A stretch of DNA of 64,000 nucleotides from DATBLE01 sp036555585 (GCA_036555585.1 DATBLE010000050.1:4467-68466); one strand, 5' to 3'; counted from the first letter of the stretch, positions 49,828 to 58,134 are shown. The notes: generated by a model not told the origin, from the letters alone. Numbers and translations: made by a program.

Positions 49828-51012
49828 CTACGGCCGGAGGACGACCTTGATCGCGCCGTCCTCCTTGTTCTTGAAGATCTCGTAGCCGTGCGGCGCTTCC
49901 TCGAGCGGCAGGCGGTGCGTGCAGAGGTCTTCGACGCCGAGCGGGTCGCGATCGTCGAGCACGAGCGGCAGCAGGTCGTCCGTCCAGCGCTTGACGTGCG
50001 CCTGCCCCATCGCCAGCTTCACGCCCTTGTCGAAGAGCTGGAGCATGTTCAGGGGATCGGCGGTGCCGCCGTAGACGCCGATGATCGAGATCGTCCCGCC
50101 GCGGCAGACGGTCTCGATGCTCAGCCGGAGGGCCTGGAGCCGGTCGACCCCGGCCCGCTCCATCACCGCCTGCGCCGCCCGGTCGGGCAGCATGCCCACG
50201 AGGCGCTGCGTCAGCTCGATGCCCCTGTTGCCGTGGGCCTCCATGCCGACGGCGTCGATCACCGAGTCGGTGCCGCGGCCGTCCGTCAGCTCGCGCACGG
50301 TCTCCGCGACGTCGTCGTGCTCCTCGAGGTCCAGCACCTCGACGCCGTGGCGGCGCGCCATCTCCAGCCGCTCGGGAACGAGGTCGACGACGATCACGCG
50401 GGCGCCGCGCTGGGCGGCGATCCGGGCGGACATCTGGCCGATCGGGCCGAGCCCGAACACGGTCACGCTACCCCCGGCAGGAATGTCCGCGTACTCGACC
50501 GCCTGCCAGGCGGTGGGCAGCACGTCGGACAGGTAGAGGAAGCGCTCGTCGGGCGGCCCCTCCGGCACCTTGATCGGCCCGAAGTGGGCCATCGGGACGC
50601 GCAGGTACTCGGCCTGGCCGCCGGGCACCTGCCCGTACAGCTTGGTGTAGCCGAACAGCGACGCCCCGGTCCCGTGCTCGCAGTTCTGCGTCGTCTCGCA
50701 CTGGGCGAAGCGCCGGTGCGCGCACATCCAGCACTCGCCGCAGGAGATGTTGAAGGGGATCACGACCCGGTCGCCCGGGCCCAGATGGGCGGCCGCCTCG
50801 GAGCCCACCTCCTCGACGATCCCCATCGGCTCGTGGCCGAGGATGTCGCCCTCGTCGAGGTAGGGCCCCATGACGTTCAGCAGGTGCAGGTCCGAGCCGC
50901 AGATCGCCGTCGAGGTGATGCGGACGATCGCATCCGTCGGCTGCTCGATCGTCGGATCCGGGACGTCGTCGACGCGGACGTCGCCGGTGCCGTGCCACGT
51001 GACGGCCTTCAC
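49828..51012 (-). CDS. Zinc-dependent alcohol dehydrogenase family protein
   Basis: A 394-aa medium-chain dehydrogenase. The catalytic zinc site is in ICGSDLH and LGHEPMGIVEEVGS. The structural zinc is bound by the four cysteines of CGECWMCAHRRFAQC. The NAD-binding motif is VFGLGPIGQMSAR. The long form with an insertion around GIELTQRLVGMLPDRA resembles glutathione-independent formaldehyde dehydrogenase-like enzymes. The GTG at 51012 overlaps the manganese catalase stop, so the two enzymes are made together. The substrate may be an aldehyde or alcohol. Confidence 0.9.
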   Translation of the reverse strand: MKAVTWHGTGDVRVDDVPDPTIEQPTDAIVRITSTAICGSDLHLLNVMGPYLDEGDILGHEPMGIVEEVGSEAAAHLGPGDRVVIPFNISCGECWMCAHRRFAQCETTQNCEHGTGASLFGYTKLYGQVPGGQAEYLRVPMAHFGPIKVPEGPPDERFLYLSDVLPTAWQAVEYADIPAGGSVTVFGLGPIGQMSARIAAQRGARVIVVDLVPERLEMARRHGVEVLDLEEHDDVAETVRELTDGRGTDSVIDAVGMEAHGNRGIELTQRLVGMLPDRAAQAVMERAGVDRLQALRLSIETVCRGGTISIIGVYGGTADPLNMLQLFDKGVKLAMGQAHVKRWTDDLLPLVLDDRDPLGVEDLCTHRLPLEEAPHGYEIFKNKEDGAIKVVLRP

Positions 51013-52004
51013 GACGCCGCCTTCGCCTTCTTTCGGCTCCCGCCGCCGTTCGCGACCTCGCCGGTGGGCTCGTCGGGCAGGCCGGCCTGCTTGCGGAGCT
51101 TCCTGGCGATCTCCTCGATCTCCTCGGGGGCGTAGTCCGGCGCGAACACGGCCGGCTGCGGCGGCAGGTCGTTGGCGGGCACGCCCTCCGGCGGCTCGTC
51201 GACCACGACCAGCTCCTCCCCGGTCTCCGGGCTCGGGCCGTTGAACACGGCGGCGAGCTCGAGGTAGTCCTTCGGCGAGTAGCGGTAGAGCCGGAGGTGG
51301 TCGCCGCGCTCGATGTGCGGCTTGCACTCCGGGATCTTGTCCGTCGGGATCCGCGGCGACGGGAAGAGCTTCGCGAGGTCGGCCCCGGTCAGGTGCTCGA
51401 CGGCCCGCGCGTAGGCGATCTGGTGCACGCCTCCCCGCACGAGCAGGTAGCCGGTCAGCGCACGCGCGGCCGGATGGTCGACCATCTCGTACACCTTCAG
51501 CTTGTTGTTGCGGGCGCCCGTCTCCAGGAAGAAGTTGTGCGTCAGGTCCTCGACGAGGTCGCCCGATGAGAAGACGTAGTCGCCGTTCCACGGCCGGCCC
51601 TGCGAGTTCTGCGGAAGGGCGCCCTGTCCGCCGGCGACGAAGTGGTGCGGGTTCCCGATGCCCTTGACGTCCCCGAGCGGCGTCCCCGGGCCGCGGCCGT
51701 TGCCCCCGTTCGTCGCCGGCGTCGCGCCCGTGAGCGGCGTCGCGCCCGTGAGCATGGTGTTGATCGTCGCCGCCACGAGCTCGATGTGCCCGAACTCCTC
51801 GGCCGCGATGTTGGCGATCAGGTCGTAGAAGGGCCGCGCCCCCTGCCGGTCGCGGAAGTTGAACGACTGGTAGGTGTAGTTCATCAGCGTGGACATCTCG
51901 CCGAACCGTCCTCCCATCAGCTCCTGCACGGCGGCGGCGCCTGCGGGGTCGGGGTCGGACGGCGGCGGCAGCTCGGTCAGCAGACGGTCGACGCGCAGGA
52001 ACAC
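51009..52004 (-). CDS. Manganese catalase
   Basis: A di-manganese catalase that decomposes hydrogen peroxide without heme. The 331-aa protein starts FLRVDRLLTELPP and has MNYTYQSFNFRGR-like FGEMSTLMNYTYQSFNFRDR, the ligand motifs AAEEFGHIELVA and GGVHQIAYARAVE, and a charged C-terminal extension ending KKAKAAS. The GTG at 52004 is set by GAGGAGG upstream and by the family N-terminus; the longer frame upstream is not conserved. It is the first gene of the catalase-dehydrogenase-epimerase group. Confidence 0.95.
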   Translation of the reverse strand: MFLRVDRLLTELPPPSDPDPAGAAAVQELMGGRFGEMSTLMNYTYQSFNFRDRQGARPFYDLIANIAAEEFGHIELVAATINTMLTGATPLTGATPATNGGNGRGPGTPLGDVKGIGNPHHFVAGGQGALPQNSQGRPWNGDYVFSSGDLVEDLTHNFFLETGARNNKLKVYEMVDHPAARALTGYLLVRGGVHQIAYARAVEHLTGADLAKLFPSPRIPTDKIPECKPHIERGDHLRLYRYSPKDYLELAAVFNGPSPETGEELVVVDEPPEGVPANDLPPQPAVFAPDYAPEEIEEIARKLRKQAGLPDEPTGEVANGGGSRKKAKAAS

Positions 52005-52090
52005 CGGAAACCTCCTCGGGCGGGTTGCAGTCGCAACCCGGTTCCCGGGCCGGCAGCGTCGAAACCGGTCGGAGCGAGTAGGCGGTTCCC

Positions 52091-52567
52091 TCAGCCGGCG
52101 GCAGGGGCGGGCGATCCGCCGAGCTCCGGCGCCTCGCCGGCGACCTCCGGCCCGGAGCCTCCCGCCTCGTAGGCCGTCCGGGCCTCCGCCTCGGCCAGGT
52201 AGGCGTCGGCACGCCAGAGCAACCCGTCCCGGAACCGGTCCACCCACCACACCGCCGAATGCGCCACGCCGCCCTGCTCCACCGCGTACCGCGCCTGGCC
52301 GAAGACGAGGACCGTGTTTTCGTCGAGCAGCTCCGTGCGCTCGACCGTCGCGCTGTAGAGCTCCGCCGCGCGACCTTCCTCCAGCGCCTCCATGATCGTC
52401 CGCTTCCCGCGGAGCGGGCGGCGATGGGCGACCAGCAGCCGCATCTCGGCGTCCTCGTGGATCAGCTGCGCGACCTGCTCGGGCGGGTCGTCGAGCTGGT
52501 GCTCGTGGAAGCGGCGCGCGGCCACCTCGATCCGGGACGGGTCCAGCGCTTCACGGAAGGTCACCAT
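52091..52567 (-). CDS. SnoaL-like (NTF2-fold) protein
   Basis: A 158-aa protein with the cone-shaped NTF2/SnoaL fold: an N-terminal helix (ARRFHEHQLDDPPEQVAQLI), HEDAEMRLLVAHRRPLRGKRTIMEAL and the C-terminal strands VWWVDRFRDGLLWRADAYL. Members include polyketide cyclases, isomerases and stress proteins, so the function is open. A Gly/Ala/Pro-rich tail follows. The ATG at 52567 borders the large gene-free stretch. It lies 86 bases before the catalase gene and may share its transcript. Confidence 0.7.
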   Translation of the reverse strand: MVTFREALDPSRIEVAARRFHEHQLDDPPEQVAQLIHEDAEMRLLVAHRRPLRGKRTIMEALEEGRAAELYSATVERTELLDENTVLVFGQARYAVEQGGVAHSAVWWVDRFRDGLLWRADAYLAEAEARTAYEAGGSGPEVAGEAPELGGSPAPAAG

Positions 52568-52690
52568 CTGTTCGCGCTCACGACGCCGGGAGCGTAGACG
52601 AGACGACTACGGACATGACGTGCGGTCCGTTCTCCCGTTGCCTCCCCCGACACCCGGCGGCAGCTGCCGTGCCGGTTCGGGATACTCGGA

Positions 52691-52787
52691 GCAGGCGGGT
52701 ACTCCCCCGGCCGTCTGGTTGGCTCTACCTCTCCACGCCAGGCGGCTCGTTCCGACGGGCGTACCCGCCTGCTTTGTTCTTCTCTTC
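52691..52787 (+). ncRNA. Candidate small structured RNA
   Basis: GCAGGCGGGTAC (52691-52702) pairs perfectly with GTACCCGCCTGC (52761-52772), 12 bp. Inside it, CCGTCTGG (52711-52718) pairs with CCAGGCGG (52738-52745). A T-rich tail (TTTGTTCTTCTCTTC) follows the outer stem directly, as in an intrinsic terminator. GATACT at 52681-52686 could be a -10 box, starting the transcript near the left arm. No gene in this orientation lies upstream, so it could be an independent RNA. There is no match to a known RNA class. Confidence 0.35.
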
Positions 52788-52952
52788 GTGTCAGATTCGA
52801 AAACGGTTTGCGCGCTCGGCCGCGCACTCGCCGCCGCCGCCGGCCAGGATCTCGAGCGGCCCGGTTGAATGCTTTTCGCGTCTCAGGGGGATGCCGAGCC
52901 CGAGCGGGCGACGGCACGGCCGGAGGATGTCGTGGAGCACTACAGCAGTAGC

Positions 52953-52990
52953 CCCGCCCGTCCGGGTCGGCACGAGGTGAGGGCGGGTTT
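52953..52990 (+). terminator. Hairpin with short T-rich tail
   Basis: CCCGCCC (52953-52959) pairs with GGGCGGG (52981-52987), followed by TTTCTCGTC. It is a weak intrinsic terminator candidate for plus-strand transcription through the gene-free stretch. Confidence 0.35.
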
Positions 52991-53112
52991 CTCGTCTCGC
53001 GTGCGGCCGGGTAGCGGGGGAGGTCAACTACCCGGAGACGGGGGAGGTACCCGCCCCCGCGGGAGTATCTCGCACTGCGACGCTTCCCGTACTCCGAGGT
53101 GCCGCCGGGGAG

Positions 53113-53388
53113 CTATTCGGATCGCTGCAGCTCGAACCGGCCGAACTCGTGACCGCGAAACGTGGCGCGCCCGAGAAAGATCTCGCCGGCCGGCTCGACG
53201 AGGTCGACGAACCCGGTCAGCGGCCTCCGGTAGCGCAGGGCGTTGCCGTCGACGTCGAACGGGAAGCCGGGTAGCGGCCCGAGCCGGGTCTCGCCCCGCC
53301 CGCCCGCGATCCGCTTGCGGACGCCGACCATCGGCGGAAGCCACCCCGCCGTCCGCCGCACCTTCCAGGTCCCGTCGAGAGCCGTCAC
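53113..53388 (-). CDS. Small hypothetical protein
   Basis: A 91-aa protein: LDGTWKVRRTAGWLPPMVGVRK, GFPFDVDGNALRYRRPLTGF and FLGRATFRGHEFGRFEL. It looks like one small beta-barrel domain (lipocalin/DUF-like) that may bind a hydrophobic ligand. No family was named with confidence. The GTG at 53388 lies nine bases beyond the tRNA-Pro 3' end on the same strand, so it may be read from the tRNA transcript. Confidence 0.6.
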   Translation of the reverse strand: MTALDGTWKVRRTAGWLPPMVGVRKRIAGGRGETRLGPLPGFPFDVDGNALRYRRPLTGFVDLVEPAGEIFLGRATFRGHEFGRFELQRSE

Positions 53389-53397
53389 GGTGTCCGA

Positions 53398-53472
53398 TCG
53401 GGGCGCCCGGATTTGAACCGGGGACCTCTTGTCCCCCAGACAAGCGCGCTAACCAGGCTGCGCCACGCCCCG
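53398..53472 (-). tRNA. tRNA-Pro (anticodon GGG)
   Basis: A full cloverleaf on the minus strand: acceptor CGGGGCG/CGCCCCG, D stem GCGC/GCGC, anticodon stem CTTGT/ACAAG with loop CTGGGGG (anticodon GGG, reading CCC and CCU), and T arm CCCGG-TTCAAAT-CCGGG with discriminator A. The 3' CCA is not encoded. The length is 75 bases. No integrated element or direct repeat of its 3' end is visible nearby. Confidence 0.95.
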
Positions 53473-53561
53473 CTGCGGCAAACCGTATCGGAGATCCGGT
53501 CGTACTGGACGCAACCGCAGGCCCGTTCCTAGACTCTGCAAACCGAGAAACGGAGGTGGAC

Positions 53562-54929
53562 ATGGCGACTGTGATCATCGAAGAAGAACGGCTCGTCGAG
53601 CTGAGGGGAGGCTTCTCGGGCGCGGTTCTGCTCGCGGAGGACGACGGATACGAGGACGCGCGGCGCGTCCACAACGGCTTGATCGACCGCCGGCCCCTGT
53701 TGATCGCCCGTTGCGGCGGCACGGCCGACGTGGCCGCGGCCGTCCGGTTCGCGCGCTCGGCGGGGCTCGAACTCAGCGTCCGGGGCGGCGGTCACAACGT
53801 CGCAGGCCGCGCAGTCGCCGACGACGCGCTGATGGTCGACCTGTCGCCGATGAAGGGCGTCTACGTCGATGCCGAGGCGAAGACCGTGCGGGCGCAGGGC
53901 GGCGTGCTCTGGAGGGAGCTGAACCGGGAGACGGCGGCTCACGGCCTGGCGACGACCGGCGGGGCGATCTCGACCACCGGCATCGCCGGCCTCACGCTCG
54001 GGGGCGGGCTGGGCTGGCTGATGGCCAAGCACGGGCTTGCGGCCGACAACGTGCTCTCGGTCGAGCTCGTGACCGCCGACGGCGAGATCGTCGAGGTGAC
54101 GGAGGAATCCGACGCCGACCTGTTCTGGGCGCTACGCGGCGGCGGCGGCAACTTCGGTATCGCCGCCTCGTTCCAGTACCGCCTGCATCCGCTGGAGACG
54201 ATCACCGGCGGCCTGATCGCCCATCCGATCGATGCCGCGGGCGACATGCTCCGCTTCTACCGCGACGCAGCGCCGTCGTCCTCGGACGACCTGACCGTGT
54301 TCGCGGCGCTCGTGCACGCGCCCGACGGCTCGGGCGTGAAGCTCGCGGCGATGCTCGCCTTCCACACCGGAACGCCCGAGGAGGCCGAGCGCGATCTCGC
54401 GCCGTACAAGGAGTGGGGCTCGCCGCTGATGGTCGAGGTCGGGCCGATGCCGTACCAGGTCTTCAACACGATCCTCGACGCCGGCTATCCGACCGGCTCG
54501 CTGAACTACTGGCTCTCCAGCTTCACGACCGGAATACCCGACGGGCTGATCGACACGGCGTTCGAGCGTTTCGCGACCGTCCCCTCCCCCATGAGCGCCG
54601 TGCTGCTCGAGCACTTCCACGGCGCGGTCTGCCGGGTCGGCGAGCAGGACACCGCGGTGCCGCACCGGCACGAAGGCTGGAACCTCGTCCTCCCGTCGGT
54701 CTGGATGGATCCCGCCGACACCGACGCCAACGTCGCCTGGACGCGGGAGACCCTGGAGGCGCTCGGGCCGCACCTCACCGGCGCCCGCTGGCTCAACTAC
54801 CTGGCCGACGACCAGGGCGACGACGCGATTCGCAAGGCCTATGGGCCGAACTACGACCGGCTGGTGGAGCTGAAGCGCCGCTACGACCCGGACAACGTCT
54901 TCCGGAACAACCACAACATCCAGCCATGA
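53562..54929 (+). CDS. FAD-linked oxidase (berberine-bridge-enzyme family)
   Basis: A 455-aa oxidoreductase with an FAD-binding PCMH domain: VRGGGHNVAGRAV includes the His that is usually bonded to the FAD 8-alpha carbon. TTGGAISTTGIAGLTLGGGLG and ALRGGGGNFGIAASF follow. The C-terminal BBE motif ends YGPNYDRLVELKRRYDPDNVF. Substrates of bacterial relatives are sugars, alkaloid-like compounds or polyketides, so this one is open. The ATG at 53562 has GGAGGT upstream. The last codons run into repeat copy C, which begins with the stop codon. Confidence 0.9.
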   Translation: MATVIIEEERLVELRGGFSGAVLLAEDDGYEDARRVHNGLIDRRPLLIARCGGTADVAAAVRFARSAGLELSVRGGGHNVAGRAVADDALMVDLSPMKGVYVDAEAKTVRAQGGVLWRELNRETAAHGLATTGGAISTTGIAGLTLGGGLGWLMAKHGLAADNVLSVELVTADGEIVEVTEESDADLFWALRGGGGNFGIAASFQYRLHPLETITGGLIAHPIDAAGDMLRFYRDAAPSSSDDLTVFAALVHAPDGSGVKLAAMLAFHTGTPEEAERDLAPYKEWGSPLMVEVGPMPYQVFNTILDAGYPTGSLNYWLSSFTTGIPDGLIDTAFERFATVPSPMSAVLLEHFHGAVCRVGEQDTAVPHRHEGWNLVLPSVWMDPADTDANVAWTRETLEALGPHLTGARWLNYLADDQGDDAIRKAYGPNYDRLVELKRRYDPDNVFRNNHNIQP

Positions 54930-54976
54930 TGATGAGCACAGAGAGGGACAGGTCTGACAGACCTGTCCCCGGTGCC
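54928..54976. repeat. Dispersed palindromic repeat GGGACAGG, copy C
   Basis: GGGACAGGTCT (54945-54955) and AGACCTGTCCC (54959-54969) flank GAC, preceded by the tag GATGATGAGCACAGAGA. Bases 54928-54952 are the exact reverse complement of 24971-24995. The last two bases of the FAD-oxidase stop codon lie inside the element, so the insertion or its retention shaped the end of that gene. Confidence 0.75.
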
Positions 54977-54981
54977 GTTAC

Positions 54982-55281
54982 CTAGGCCTTCAGCTGCTTG
55001 TACAGCCGGTCGATCATCGCCGGCAGCTGCTCGAGCCGTTCCGTGATCACGCGCAGGCGGTACTCGCGGAAGTGCTCCGGCTCCACGCCGAGCGCTTCCG
55101 CGAGACGGTCGATCACGCCGTTCGAGGGCACCGGCCGGTTGCCGTGCACGAGGTGGTTGAGGTAGCCGGCCGACAGGCCCGTCTTCGCCGCCAGGCTCCG
55201 GTAGGTCACCCCCGCCTCGTCCATCAGCCGCTCGATCGTGGGGCCGAACGGCTCCTCGCTGAAGCGTCGCTTGCGTGGCAT
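54982..55281 (-). CDS. XRE-family helix-turn-helix regulator
   Basis: A 99-aa regulator with a Cro/C1-type HTH (residues 20-75): TYRSLAAKTGLSAGYLNHLV is the helix-turn-helix and GNRPVPSNGVIDRLAEALG follows. A C-terminal helix rich in Arg/Leu (YRLRVITERLEQLPAMIDRL) may dimerise. Its ATG overlaps the proS stop by one base (TGATG), so it is the last gene of the tsf-proS run and co-translated with prolyl-tRNA synthetase. Targets are unknown. Confidence 0.88.
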   Translation of the reverse strand: MPRKRRFSEEPFGPTIERLMDEAGVTYRSLAAKTGLSAGYLNHLVHGNRPVPSNGVIDRLAEALGVEPEHFREYRLRVITERLEQLPAMIDRLYKQLKA

Positions 55282-56939
55282 CAGACGGTCACCTCCTGCG
55301 CGGAGACACGGCGTTCCTCGCCGGTTGCGCGGTCTCGGACGTCAACCATCCCGTCCTCGAGGGTCTTCTTGCCGACCGTGACCCGGGTCGGGATGCCGAT
55401 CAGGTCGGCGTCGGCGAACTTCTCGCCGGCCCTGAGGTCGCGGTCGTCGAGGAGGACGGACGCGCCGCCGGCCTCGAGTGCGGCCGCCACCTCCTCGGCC
55501 TGCCCCTCCAGGCCGGGCAGCGCGACGACGTGGGCGTCGTACGGCGCGATCTCCGTCGGCCAGCCGGCGATGCCGTTCTCGTCGTGGCGTTGTTCGATCA
55601 CTGCAGCGATTATGCGCCCTGGGCCGATTCCGTAACTTCCGCCCAGGAGTGGTTTCTCGCGACCGTCCTTGTCGAGGAAGGTCGCCTCGAGGCCATGGCT
55701 GTACTTGTCGCCGAAGTTGAAGATGTGTCCCACCTCGATCGCGGTCTGAAACCGCAGCGCGCCGCCGCACTCGGGGCAGCGGTCGCCCTCGACCGGCTCG
55801 CGGATGTCGGCGAGCTCGGGCCGGTAGTCGCGGCCGACCTGGACACCGCGCAGGTGGAAGCCGTCGCGGTTGGCGCCGGCGACGAACTGCCCTGCGCGCA
55901 GCGTCTCGTCGGCGATCACGCGGCCCGAGAACCCGACCGGACCGAGCGAGCCGCCCGACGCCCCGAACGCCGTGCGGACCTCCTCGTCGGTCGCGGGCCG
56001 CGAGCCCTGCTTCAGCGCAGAGAGCAGCTTCGACTCGCTGAGGCGATCGTCGCCACGCACCAGGGCGAGCACGACGTCGCCGTCGTCGGTGGTCACGGGC
56101 ATCGCCTTCGACGTCGCGGCGATGTCGACGCCGAGGAAGGCGGCGAGGCCCTCGCAGGACGTCACCCCGGGCGTCTCGACCTCCTCGGGCCGGTCGAGCG
56201 GCGGCGGGAACTCGGGGGCTCGCGGAACGCCGCGCGCGATCTCGGCGTCGGCGGCGTAGTCGCCGCGCTCGCAGCGGACCAGCGTGTTCTCGCCCGAGCC
56301 GGACGGCGCGAGGAAGTCGATCGTCAGGTCGCCACCCATGACACCGCTCTCCGCCCGGACTGCATGCGCCTCGATGCCGCACCGCTCGAAGATGCGTCCG
56401 TACGCCTCGTGGTTTCTCCAGAAGCTCGCCTCGGAGCTCTCCTGGTCGCGGTCGAACGAGTACGCGTCCTTCATGATGAACTCGCGCACGCGGAGGAGGC
56501 CCCCTCGCGGGCGAGGCTCGTCCCGGTCCTTCACCGAGAAGTGGTACCAGAGCTGGGGCAGCTCCCTGTACGAGCGGATCTCGCGGGCGTGGAACGTGAA
56601 TGTCTCCTCGTGGGTGAACGGCAGGAGGAACCGTCGACCGGTCCGGTCGGTGACGTGGAAGAGCTCGGGGATCCGGTCGCGCCCGGTCGCCTGCCACAGC
56701 TCGAGCGGGGTCAAGAGCGGGCAGAGGAACTCCTGGGCGCCGATCGCATCCATCTCCTCGCGGATCACCTGCTCCACCTTCCGGTGGATTCGCCACCCCA
56801 GCGGCAGGTAGGTCCAGAGCCCGGCGCCGACCTGACGGACGAAGGCGCCGCGGACGAGCAGCTTGTGGCTGGCCGCTTCGGCATCGGCCGGATCCTCGCG
56901 CAGGGTCGGAAGGAAGAGCTGCGATGCCCGGGCTGCCAT
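55281..56939 (-). CDS. proS: Prolyl-tRNA synthetase (bacterial type with editing domain)
   Basis: Charges tRNA-Pro. The 552-aa class II enzyme begins SQLFLPTLREDPADAEAASH and has motif 2 (FHVTDRTGRRFLLPFTHEE), motif 3 (GIGPGRIIAAVIEQ), and the inserted YbaK-like editing domain (about residues 230-390; TSKAMPVTTDDGDVVLALVR) that removes Ala-tRNA-Pro. A C-terminal anticodon domain follows. ATG 56939 is used because the upstream frame to 56975 is not conserved and overlaps a hairpin. It follows ispG by 52 bases. A tRNA-Pro gene lies 2 kb away. Confidence 0.96.
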   Translation of the reverse strand: MAARASQLFLPTLREDPADAEAASHKLLVRGAFVRQVGAGLWTYLPLGWRIHRKVEQVIREEMDAIGAQEFLCPLLTPLELWQATGRDRIPELFHVTDRTGRRFLLPFTHEETFTFHAREIRSYRELPQLWYHFSVKDRDEPRPRGGLLRVREFIMKDAYSFDRDQESSEASFWRNHEAYGRIFERCGIEAHAVRAESGVMGGDLTIDFLAPSGSGENTLVRCERGDYAADAEIARGVPRAPEFPPPLDRPEEVETPGVTSCEGLAAFLGVDIAATSKAMPVTTDDGDVVLALVRGDDRLSESKLLSALKQGSRPATDEEVRTAFGASGGSLGPVGFSGRVIADETLRAGQFVAGANRDGFHLRGVQVGRDYRPELADIREPVEGDRCPECGGALRFQTAIEVGHIFNFGDKYSHGLEATFLDKDGREKPLLGGSYGIGPGRIIAAVIEQRHDENGIAGWPTEIAPYDAHVVALPGLEGQAEEVAAALEAGGASVLLDDRDLRAGEKFADADLIGIPTRVTVGKKTLEDGMVDVRDRATGEERRVSAQEVTV

Positions 56940-56955
56940 AAGAAACCGAGTCGAA

Positions 56956-56973
56956 GCCAGAGCAAGCTCTGGC
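56956..56973. terminator. Hairpin between ispG and proS
   Basis: GCCAGAGC and GCTCTGGC with a two-base centre form a tight hairpin between the ispG stop and the proS start. No T-run follows, so it may be a processing or attenuation structure rather than a full terminator. Confidence 0.4.
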
Positions 56974-56991
56974 ACCGACGCTGTTGCCAGC

Positions 56992-58128
56992 TTAGTCGCT
57001 GAGCGGGATCAGGGAGGCTTCGGCCATCGCCAGCGCGGCCGGCTTGGCCATCTTCAGACGCTTGGGGCGACGCATGCCGTCCGCGATCCACCTGTCGATC
57101 TCGAAGAACAGCTCGTCGATCAGGATGTCGGACGAGACCTTCTTCAGCACCCGGCCGTGCGCGTAGACGAAGCCGACGTCGCGACCGCCGGCGATGCCGA
57201 AGTCGGCGTCGCCGGCCTCCCCCGGCCCGTTCACCGCGCAGCCGAGCACGGCGACCTCGAAGTGCTCCGAGTAGCCGGCGAGGCGCGCCTCGACCTTCTC
57301 GGCCAGCGTCTGGACGCCGACGTTGTCCCGGCCGCAGGACGGGCAGGCGATCATGATCGGCCCCCGCTCGCGCAGGCCGAGCGACTTGAGGATCTCGTAC
57401 GCGGTCCTGACCTCCTCGACCGGGTCAGCAGTCAGCGAGACGCGGATGGTGTCGCCGATCCCGTCGACGAGCAGGGCGCCCATGCCGACGGCGCTCTTGA
57501 TCGAGCCCGAGAACGGCGTGCCGGCCTCGGTGACGCCCAGGTGGAGGGGATACGGGACCTTCTCGGAGAGCATCCGGTAGGCGCGGATCATGGTCGGCAC
57601 GTGGCTCGACTTGACGGAGATCTTGAAGTCGCGGTAGTCGAGCCTCTCGAGCAGCTCGACCTCCTCGAGCGCCGCGGCGACGAGAGCCTCGGCCTGGTCG
57701 CGTTGCGCGACGTCCTCGAGATGCTTCGGCAGCGAGCCGGAGTTGGCGCCGATCCGCATGGGGATTCCCGCCCTCTTGGCGGCCTGCACGACCAGCTCGA
57801 CCTTGTCGGGGCCGCCGATGTTGCCCGGGTTGATCCGGACGGCCGCCACGCCGCCCTCGATCGCCTTCAGGGCCAGCGACGCGTTGAAGTGGATGTCCGC
57901 GATCACCGGGATCGGTGAGAGGCGCACGATCCGGGGCAGCGCCTCGGCATCCTCGGTCTTCGGGACGGCGACGCGCACCACCTCGCAACCGGCCGAGGCG
58001 AGCGCAGCGATCTGCGCCGTCGTCGCTTCGACGTCGTGCGTCTTGGTCAGGGTCATCGACTGCACGACGACGGGCGCGCCACCGCCGATCGCGACCCCAC
58101 CGACGTGGATTTGCCGCCCGCTGGCCAC
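56992..58128 (-). CDS. ispG: 4-hydroxy-3-methylbut-2-en-1-yl diphosphate synthase (IspG/GcpE)
   Basis: The penultimate enzyme of the MEP isoprenoid pathway, an iron-sulfur reductase converting MEcPP to HMBPP. The 378-aa protein has a TIM barrel (VVQSMTLTKTHDVEATTAQI, INPGNIG) and the C-terminal cluster domain with three Cys (ACPSCGRDNVGVQ, GCAVNGPGEAGDADFG). The GTG at 58128 is chosen: TACAAT ends six bases upstream, and a start at 58149 would place codons inside that promoter. dxr lies two genes upstream and uppS uses the product, so the pathway is clustered. Confidence 0.95.
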   Translation of the reverse strand: MASGRQIHVGGVAIGGGAPVVVQSMTLTKTHDVEATTAQIAALASAGCEVVRVAVPKTEDAEALPRIVRLSPIPVIADIHFNASLALKAIEGGVAAVRINPGNIGGPDKVELVVQAAKRAGIPMRIGANSGSLPKHLEDVAQRDQAEALVAAALEEVELLERLDYRDFKISVKSSHVPTMIRAYRMLSEKVPYPLHLGVTEAGTPFSGSIKSAVGMGALLVDGIGDTIRVSLTADPVEEVRTAYEILKSLGLRERGPIMIACPSCGRDNVGVQTLAEKVEARLAGYSEHFEVAVLGCAVNGPGEAGDADFGIAGGRDVGFVYAHGRVLKKVSSDILIDELFFEIDRWIADGMRRPKRLKMAKPAALAMAEASLIPLSD

Positions 58129-58134
58129 GAAGCG

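Larger units (their letters stand above)
52568..53112. other. 545-base gene-free stretch rich in hairpins
   Basis: No convincing reading frame was found on either strand. It contains the nested hairpin at 52691-52787, a GGGCGGG hairpin with a short T-rich tail at 52953-52990, a CGGGGGAGGT direct repeat (53015-53024 and 53039-53048) inside a GCGGGGG/CCCCCGC dyad (53014-53020 with 53054-53060), and the 16-mer GGTACCCGCCCCCGCG shared with 34574-34589. Confidence 0.65.

Noticed and set aside
52568..53112. RNase P RNA or SRP RNA in the gene-free stretch
   Set aside because: The conserved cores expected for these RNAs were not found. The hairpins present do not fit either fold.
53398..53472. tRNA-Pro as integration site of a mobile element
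   Set aside because: No integrase gene, no direct repeat of the tRNA 3' end and no change in gene type on either side.
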